Origin: Chlamydomonas reinhardtii
Taxonomy: Eukaryota; Chlorophyta; Chlorophyceae; Chlamydomonadales; Chlamydomonadaceae
Length of the DNA: 64,000 bases
NCBI RefSeq assembly: GCF_000002595.2
Contig: NC_057019.1
Span: 3,472,368 to 3,536,367, forward strand
Direction of reading: 5' to 3'
Positions 57,001-64,000 of the stretch are shown piece by piece. The first letter of the stretch is position 1. Every line of letters begins with the position of its first letter. The translations under genes were made by a program, and so were the position numbers. The notes under the pieces were generated by a model. That model made no database searches and was not told where the DNA came from. It worked only from the letters and a program-made list of their open reading frames with translations.

Positions 57001-58470
57001 CCCAAACCTATTCCGCGCCGGGATGGGGGGAGAGGGCAGTATGCCGGTGTCGCCAGTACAGTGACAGGTCTTGCGGTGCCAATCCAAGCGCACGGCCTGC
57101 CACCACCACCCTTCCCCACCTGGCCCGGCCCCACCGTACCTCGTGCAGGCGCACAGTCCGTCAGGTCCAGAGACGCCAGCCGCGGCCAGGCGCCGCCTGC
57201 TGGTGCCCCCTTTCCTGCCCTAGCTTCCGCCCAGGCTCCTGCCCCTGCTGCGCTCCCTGCCCCAGCGGTTGCGAGTGCCTCCCGCCCTGCGGCCGCCAGC
57301 TGCTCGGCCAGGTGTGTCAGGCCCTGATCTATCGCCGGGCTGCAGGGCGTGTAGGAACCTCCGCCTCCAGCGGCACCGCCGCCGCCGGGCCGCCGCAGGG
57401 CCTGCGGGTCTGCATCACACTCCCCTCTGGCTGGCACGCATGCGTCTGCATGCTTAGCATACGCACAGGGTGGTGTGCCCTTTGAGAGGGGTTGTGGTGT
57501 GCTGTGGCTTGGGGGTGTTTCGGCTTGGCTTCCGTTTCCAGTGGTGCCTCGGCACAGACTATCAGACATGGGCCTTCGGGCCAAGACATTGCGCGTCTCT
57601 GACGCCAGCCATCGTCTTCGGACGTGATATTTGAGTGGTGCTTGCGTTTGATGGGCTGTCGGCAGACCACTACTGGCCTGTCGTGCCTTGGTAATGCCGC
57701 CAAAAGACCTAAACGAGATGAGGGGTGTTACGTGGCGGTGGGGCTTTGGCGGGCTTCGGCTTGGCTTCGACTCATGCGCGTACCACTATGAAGGTCGGCA
57801 GTGTTTCTCTCTGGGCCGGAGACGGTCCCTCGCGGCGTGGGTGCGGTGTGCCCCCGCTTGTCCCTTCAATTGTAATTCGCATCCATACGCACGGTTAAGC
57901 ACAAATACAGCAAGAATGCCGGTTGCTTAGAACTCTACGCATGGTCTCACGCGGGCGGCACGCATGTTCGTGATGGAACATGGCAAGGGGCAGGAAAGCG
58001 TAGTCCCGATTTACCTAACGCAAGCTGCCGCCCGGCGCCGTATGCGTCAGGATGCGTCCCGCCCGGTCCTGTGCGCGTCCCGCACGGCACATGAATTGGG
58101 GTACGTGGGGCACGCGGCGCCGCGCGAGTTCAGCACCTACCTCCGTGTCGCTGTCGCTACATCGACCTGCATGTGTCGAGACTGCTCGCACAATAGCGGC
58201 CAAAGATAGCTCTTGGAGACTGGTGCTAAATTGTCCTCCGCTGTGCTGTGCTGCCTTCGCACAGCGCTCGGGATGTACTCCTCCATGTGCTGCTGGAGTA
58301 TGGGGAACCACAGGCACCGCCGCGCGGCCGACGGATTGCAATGGAGGTGACCAAGTGATGGCGGCGCCTGGGGAGTGTGAGACTGGGAGCTTGTCACTCG
58401 CGGAATGCGGAGGGAACTCTAGGGCAGGGGCAGGGGGGCCCCTTGGAACATGCCTTGCAAGCAACATACG
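54060..58470 (-). CDS. Leucine-rich-repeat protein, cysteine-containing (AMN1/FBXL) type; exon model approximate
   Basis: A chain of minus-strand exons carries LRR units separated by Ala/Gly-rich inserts: WPRLASLDLTDCA (near 57140), RALELSRAGYRFLAQQLCEA (near 56560), LRSLCLGGTAAGEAALRAVS (near 56060), HCSDLRVLKLSGCAHLSAAA (55801 downwards), LWALTHLDLASPA (55492-55325), ACHLLRTLRLHGATAVS (near 55180), LLHLELPGCGGITG (near 54790), RRCPHITDLSASGMD and ACPNLRPLLGL (near 54560), and WRALTRLELPASL (near 54220). The LxLxGC..(I/L)T and CPxL phrases fit the cysteine-containing LRRs of AMN1 and F-box/LRR proteins, which act as substrate-binding solenoids. No F-box was recognised. A likely 5' exon ends at a GTAGGT donor at 58142. 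Start, end and several junctions are uncertain. Confidence 0.5.
57968..58010. repeat. 43-base dispersed repeat, second copy
   Basis: Identical by eye to 22309-22351 and in the same orientation. It lies inside the LRR gene region, probably in an intron. Confidence 0.75.
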
Positions 58471-58663
58471 ATGGCCGTGGATTCCGTATTACAGAATCAT
58501 AATGTGGAACACATGAAGCACTGGAGGCGCTCAGAGATCCACGCAGGCGGCTTCCGTACCCTGTCCCATGGCATCCACAATCCGCCTGCCGCCCTGCCCC
58601 AGCCCGTGCGGCCGCCTCCCGATCAGTGCGGCTGCACCACTCCACTTCGCTTTCACTTACTCC

Positions 58664-61543
58664 TCAGAACTCATTCTTGTTCCACGCCTTGTGCGGCTTG
58701 TGGTGGTGGTGGCTGCGGGCGGTGCTCCGCGCAGTGGCGCCGCGCCCGTGCACGCCGCCCGGCCGCGAGTGCACACCCGCGCCATGCCCCGCGCCCGCCC
58801 CTGCCCCCGCCCCCGCCCCCGTGGCAGACCCCGGTCCACCGTGTTCGCCGTGTTGCCCCGCGCCGCCTTCATGCCGCACCCCATGCCCGTGCCCAGGCTC
58901 CACCTGGTGCGCCGCTGTGTGCCCTGACGCCGCGTGCTGCTGCCCCGCCCCGGGCACCTGCTCCGCCTCCTCCTCCTGCCCCGTGTGGCCTCGTGCAAAC
59001 CTAGCCGACCCCGTGCCACTCAGCCATCGCTCCGCCGCCTCGCCCGGCTCCCACTTCTCCTCCTCCTCCTTAGCGCTGCCCGCGCCCTTCGGCCCCAGTC
59101 CCGCCAGGGCCCCTACCGCCTTCGCTGCCGAGCCCAGCGCTGCGCCAAAGCCCTCACCCAGCACATGCCCTATCGCGGCAGCCGTGCCGCCACCGCTGCC
59201 GCCTGCTGCTCCCGAGCTCCTGGGCGCCCTGTACCCCACCAGGTGTGTGGCCTTGATATAGACCACCATGCCGCTGAACACCAGCCCCACCACCAGCAGG
59301 ATGCCCAGCGTCAGACAGAACGTGCCGCCCGACCTGAGGAGTGGTGGGGTTTGTGGTGGTGATGCAACAGGGTGAGCGGAGCAACAGAACGATAGGAGAG
59401 GAAGGCACTGAAGAGAGAAAGTCGCACACCAGCCCATCGGCCCACATCTGCATGTATGCATGTTCCCTAAGCGCGCCCCTTGACCGTGCTTGGCTTTGCT
59501 TCGGAGGCCCAGCTAATTCGGGACTAACAGTTTGGTAACGAAGCACCCATTTTCGCCCCCCATCTCTGATACCCCGCTCTGTCCACCTCCCCGCGCACCC
59601 CCCAAACAAACCCGCGGCACCCACCTCTTGACCTGCTCCCCCGCCACCGCCACGTTCTTCTTGGTGGCAGCCAGGCTCTCCCCCAGCGCCGTGTCGGTGG
59701 CGTCCAGCAGCCGCCCGCGCTCCGCCACCGCCGCCGACATGCCCACCGCGTTGGCCTTGAGCGCCGCCGTCAGCTCCGCCAGCTCGTCCGTCAACAGCGC
59801 CTGCGCCGCCTCCGCGCCGCGCAGCCTGCGGAGGGTCACGGAGGAAAGAGCAGGAGCGCAGCGCTACGTGGAGGCTTGAGGGCGGAGGTGGGGAGCGGTG
59901 GCTCGTTGTGAGCAAGCACGCGCGCCCCCCAGATGGTAGATGTCCTAAGCTCTCGGTATCCTCCTAGTCCGTGCGACCTGCCCAGCCCGTGCCGCTTGGA
60001 CTCACCTGTCCGCAGCCGCCGCACTGAGGCCTGCTGTCCCTGGCACAGCCTCTTCTCGCCCGTTGCCGCCGCTGCTGCCTGCGGTGTCCTTGCCAGCCTT
60101 GCTGCCCGAGGCTGTCGACACCACACCAGGCCTGCACATTCCATGTGTGTGGGTGTGCACCGCATGAAATGATGGGGTTTCTTCTACTTCCCAAACCTTT
60201 CAACACATACAACCGGGCGCACAGTAAGCACAACAGGTAGCCAAGCAACGTGGACCAGTGCGTGGAAGTCAGGCATGCGAACGCATGCCTAACTCCAAAG
60301 CGCATGCCGTCTGCTGCCCGCTGTCAGACACCCCCACACTTCACCCACCTCGCCACGGGAGGCTTGAAGAAAGGCGCCGGCGGCTGTAGCACCTTGGCAC
60401 CTGCCACGCCCGCACCAGCGCCCGCTGCCCCCGAGCTGCTTGCTGCTGCCGCCGCTGCCGCCGCCGCCACGGCCATCGAGGCCCCGCCCGTGACCAGGTT
60501 CTGGCAGTAGGCTGGCAGCTGCACCTTGGGCACCGCTGCCGCCACCGCCTTCACGTGCGCGTCATACAACTCCAGCCGGGCCACGTCCAGCCTGGGGGGC
60601 AGTGTGCAAGTGTGCATGTGTGTGTGCATGCATGCATGCGTGCGTGCGCGTGCATGCGTGTGTGTATTGTTGGTGGTGAAGTGGCATGACCGCATGGGGC
60701 GACCCTTGTATGCATGTTGACCATACTGCTCATCGGCAACCAAACTTCTAGCAGGTTCGTGTTCCCGCCCCCGTGGCTTACATCGCACTCGTTCTTTCCT
60801 TGGCATTAGTGGAACATCCCCCATCCTCTTCCCCCTTCCTCTCCTTCCGTCCGCCGCGCTCACCCCAGCTCCTCCTGTTGCGCACGCAGGTCCGACAGCT
60901 GCTCCCGCAATGTGTCCACGTACTGCGTAAGCGGTGGGGCGGCAGAGCCGACGAAGGCAGCGGCGGCGGGAAGATGTCCTCAGGCGCTTGTCAGGAGTTT
61001 CAGGGCCAAGGTGCGCCGAGCCCTAGTCACCGCTCTGGCTCAGCCTGAACAAGCGCGTGCTCGCAGCCATCCGCCTCCCAGAACCATTGAGCCTGCGGCT
61101 CTTGCCCCGGCATGCAGACGCTTCCCAAACAGCACCGACCCCTCCTGCACATATTCGCCGCCCTCTCCAACTGAAGCCGCAAACCGTCACGCACGTGCTT
61201 CATTTTGAGCACCAGAGCCGCCGTGTCGCTGCCATCCCGGGGTCCCGCCCCCGCCACCGGCCCTCCCTCCACGCCGCCTGAGTCGTCGCTGGATCCCTCC
61301 AGCGTCTGCAGGTGTCTGCACAGAGGAGAGAGGCGGGGGCGCATGCCGGGTTAAGGCGTCGCACCCGGTGTGCAGAGCCAGCCTGCACGCCAGTCCTGGG
61401 CCTTCTGCAGGTCGCAGAAATTGCAAATCCATCCCTCACCTGAGGCAACAGTTCAGCAGCCGGCGAAAGTTTACCTCGAGCGGGCTACCCAGCGGTTCTG
61501 GAAGCGCTGGTCCTGTAGTCAGGGCTGCCCTGCTAGGTGCCAT
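58664..61543 (-). CDS. USE1-like SNARE of the ER with long C-terminal extension
   Basis: Seven exons on the minus strand: 61543-61440, 61315-61195, 60922-60864, 60591-60349, 60131-60006, 59825-59625 and 59333-58664. They encode 507 residues in phase. The N-terminus [20 protein letters not shown] matches the USE1 start (EINLVRLLSRCE in human). Helical segments follow ([19 protein letters not shown]). Residues about 222-284 are the SNARE helix ([52 protein letters not shown]). A membrane anchor follows directly ([20 protein letters not shown]). USE1 works with Sec20 and syntaxin 18 in Golgi-to-ER retrograde fusion. Unusually, about 198 residues follow the anchor: Gly/Ala/His-rich, ending [12 protein letters not shown]. 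In other organisms this tail is only a few residues. TGTAA on the minus strand at 58489-58493 marks the likely 3' end. Confidence 0.8.
60600..60668. repeat. TG/GCATG microsatellite in a USE1-like intron
   Basis: An alternating purine-pyrimidine run of GTGTGCATG, TGTGTGCATGCATGCATGCG and TGCGTGCGCG units in the intron between exons 3 and 4. Such runs can adopt Z-DNA. Confidence 0.85.
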
Positions 61544-62168
61544 GTTAGCCGCGCTTGAACTATAGCAAATTATTACAATTAATTGAACCCTCAGAGGAAT
61601 TGCGGCTGGCCGAACTTTATTTGGGAGCAGTTGTGTTTGCCGCAATACCTGCCTAAGAGCAAGGGCTTGTTCCACTGTACATGTTCATTTGTAACAACTC
61701 CATAGTCAATTTTTAAGTTTTCTACGGCTCAGGGACAGGTCGCGACTGCCGGACTGGTCGGCATGCAGGCCCATCCATCATGCTGAGCAAGGTTTTCTCA
61801 GTCAGTCCGCTCACGCTGACGAGTTCCTTGTCACTAGCTACATTTTACATTGTCACTTTGAATAATACTGGCATGGCGCTGGCAATCAGTGATAGCCGAT
61901 AGGTGACCGGACTCCACTCCGGTGTTGCGGAACTCATCCCGACCGGCTCCCGCGATGTTGCGTCCATAACAAAGCCGCATATAGTGTGCTGGAGCGACAG
62001 ACATCGGCTCTTGCGGCGCGTGTCGTCCTTGGGGTGAGCATCCCGAAACATCGCGTCACTGTCGCGCATCCAGTGTTTTAGCAGCGTCTGCAACACTTGT
62101 GTAATTATCAGACTTGTCAGATGAAAATCATATAGCAACTACTGTGCTGGTTGCGTTCTATCAACGAC
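61544..62168. promoter_or_regulatory. Divergent promoter region between the USE1-like and the last gene
   Basis: A 625-base spacer separates divergent start codons. It is AT-richer than the genes (for example 61555-61620 and 61695-61725). A minus open frame (62138-61845) starts from TTG, shows no domain, and is not called. Confidence 0.4.
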
Positions 62169-64000
62169 ATGCCCCGAGCGTTCCTTTCTGTGTTGCTCAC
62201 AATTGTCTCAGCTGCGGTTGCTGCGCTCTCATTGGCGCACTGGAAGCGGCAGACAAAGCGGCCCCGCCGCGACGAGCGAGCCAGCCACTTGTCGCGTGGC
62301 GACTCCGCTGAGGATTCTAACATTGCCCTTGCTCGAACAGCTTCTGGCATGGGCTGCAACCAGTCGGCTCCGAGGGGTGGCGAGGGCCCAGGCACCATTG
62401 GAAATGCGGAAACGGCCACCGGCCTTGGGACCACGCCAATTCGCATTTCCTTCAATGGAAAGCAGAGTGCATCTCTAGCTCCTAAGGTGAGTTTATAAAG
62501 TAACCGGCAGGTCGCTAGAGTTCGCTGCAACACAGCGCCTTTCGCAGAACGAATTGACGCCTTTGCTTGCACTGCCTCGCCGACCGGCCCGAACAGGCCG
62601 CAGTCCGGGACAGCGTACAGGACATTGGCGAGAAGTCCGCTCCGAAGGGTGAGGCGGGACTCAGGCCGTTAAAGGCGTTCTGACGCAGGATGACCTTTTT
62701 CAGGGCTGCACAGTTCAGTTGAACCTCGCGAACCCGGGCCGCGCAGGCGATAACAACGGGAAGGGGCATGGGAGCATCTCATCGAAGGATGGCTCCGAGC
62801 GCACGTCGGCAAGGTGAGGCGCCTCCCCTTCTAACGCTGGCGTGGTGTGAAACGTCCTTTCGGGTCTCGCCCCCCTTCCCGCGCCTCCGTATCCCAGCGC
62901 TGCCTCCGCTCCTGCCTCCCGCAGCAAACACGCTAACACCGACACCCGGGCGGCTCAAGGCCCACATGGCAGCAGCTCCAACCTGCCGGCGGCCGGTAAC
63001 GGCGCCTCCGCCCCCAACACAGCGAGCGCCAGCCACACCACTTCGCCGCAACCGCCCAAAGCCGGCAGCATGGACATCCACAGCAACCGCAGCAGCTTTG
63101 CCGCTGAGGGCATTCCCGCGGGCAGCAAGCTCGCAGTGGCGCGCGCCAGCGGCAGCGCACGCCGTAGCGTGGAGGATGTGGGCGCGGGAGCGGTTGGCGG
63201 CGGCCGGCTGCCGCCGGCTCTTGAGGCTGCTCGCAGCAGCCAGCAGGCTCGGCTGAGCAGCATCCAGGCAGCAGACGTGATGGGCGTGGGCGGAGAGAAG
63301 CCGGCGGGCGTCCCGGCGAGACGTGAGCAAGAGCGTGGCAGGGGGTCAGGGGAGGGGGCAGTGGCATGGGGAAGCCTTGAAGCGCGCATGACGGTTGGAA
63401 AGGGGGCAGACGGATGTCACAAGGACTTAGGAGGCCGGTGGTCAGCTGGACGGCGCGTCCGCTCGCCAGCAGGGCACGGAATGGGCGCAGGTCTCCTGCG
63501 TTCTTGCCCAAGTCCCCTGCCCTTGTCTGCCGCGCAACCTGCCCCTCTGCCCCACCGCAGCGCATGTGGCCGCCTTCGACCCGCTGCCCGGCTACAGCCC
63601 TCCCGCCCCGCTGGCGGCTCACTACCCACTGCTGGGAGCCCTGCCGCCCGACACGCCCGTGCCCATGGACGTGCTGGCGAGGCTGTGGCGGGCGGGCCAG
63701 CCGGCCGAGGCACTGGAGGTGCGGAGGGCGAAGGGAACGGGGGCAGGCCGGGCAGGGGACAGAAAGAGGAAAGCGGGCGGGAGTTAAGAGGCTGGGCCTG
63801 TATGAGGCGTCCGGGGAGTGGGCTTGTGGGTCGGGGGCAGGGGTTAGGGGCTAGGGAGTGGGAACTGGCTGCCCATACGAGTTGGGTGCTGCTGCCTTCT
63901 AATGATTCAGTTGTACCGTGCTCAGACCTCGCCCCTCCGCCTTTCCACACGCCGCAGGTGGCTCGCGGCCTGGCTGCCGCGGGTGTGCTGCGGCTGGCGG
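62169..64000 (+). CDS. Unrecognised protein with N-terminal membrane anchor (partial, runs off the right edge)
   Basis: Exons 62169-62486, 62704-62813, 62925-63322, 63561-63718 and 63958-64000 (incomplete) join in phase and give about 342 residues. The start MPRAFLSVLLTIVSAAVAAL is a signal peptide or signal anchor followed by a basic stop (HWKRQTKRPRRDERA). Residues 40-260 are Ser/Gly/Ala-rich and likely disordered. The last part, TPVPMDVLARLWRAGQPAEA, then LEVARGLAAAGVLRLA, resembles the winged-helix region after the NB-ARC ATPase in volvocine apoptotic-ATPase-like proteins (pattern V..LARLW..d..eA..la..L...GvL.l). That match rests on one short stretch, and no P-loop is visible in the window. 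The upstream in-frame TTG at 62151 was rejected as the start. Confidence 0.6.

Noticed and set aside
61845-62138. A 97-codon minus-strand frame
   Set aside because: It begins at TTG, has no recognised motif, and lies within the divergent promoter spacer.

Overview
This window looks like nuclear DNA from a volvocine green alga (Chlamydomonas/Gonium/Volvox type). The genes are GC-rich and broken by many short GT-AG introns. Most 3' ends carry the volvocine polyadenylation motif TGTAA. Coding regions are rich in Ala, Gly and Gln runs, and the gene families are plant-type (BAH-PHD reader, RING-less MAT1, CxxC-less OST3/6, R2R3-MYB, AP2/ERF). All exon chains given here were read by hand. Most close perfectly in phase, which is the main evidence for the models.

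Layout. 1-1587: a divergent pair, a MAT1-like CDK-activating-kinase assembly factor (-, runs off the left edge) and a mitochondrial acyl carrier protein (+). 1588-5530: non-genic, with a dispersed repeat that carries a nested insertion. 5697-10667: a 15-exon GAF-domain protein kinase with a lipid-anchor N-terminus (-). 10668-12939: spacer holding a 1.08-kb element with inverted ends. 12940-15053: a thioredoxin-like [2Fe-2S] ferredoxin fused to TPRs (-). 15054-18650: spacer and another repeat copy. 18651-21122: an AP2/ERF transcription factor (-). 21123-25581: non-genic, with dispersed repeats, a minisatellite and a reverse-transcriptase-type element.

25582-38131 is a compact housekeeping block with two divergent pairs: EBS/SHL-like BAH-PHD reader (-) with OST3/OST6 (+), then TM9SF (-) with eIF3h (+). 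38132-42720 is repeat-rich. It holds a terminal exon resembling the RuvC-III end of Fanzor/TnpB nucleases, followed directly by a 225/250-bp tandem duplication. 42721-46271: pyruvate dehydrogenase E1 beta (-). 48978-52847: R2R3-MYB (-). About 54060-58470: a leucine-rich-repeat gene (-), only approximately modelled. 58664-61543: a USE1-like SNARE with a very long tail (-). 62169-64000: an unrecognised membrane-anchored protein (+, runs off the right edge).

The genes do not form one pathway. They are mostly single-copy cell functions: transcription and cell-cycle kinase assembly, mitochondrial metabolism (ACP, PDH), secretory pathway (OST3/6, TM9, USE1), translation (eIF3h) and chromatin/transcription control (BAH-PHD, AP2, MYB). 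The least explained features are the Fanzor-like exon with its downstream duplication, the His/Gly-rich tail of the USE1-like protein, the ferredoxin-TPR fusion, and the dispersed repeat family with one TIR-bounded copy.
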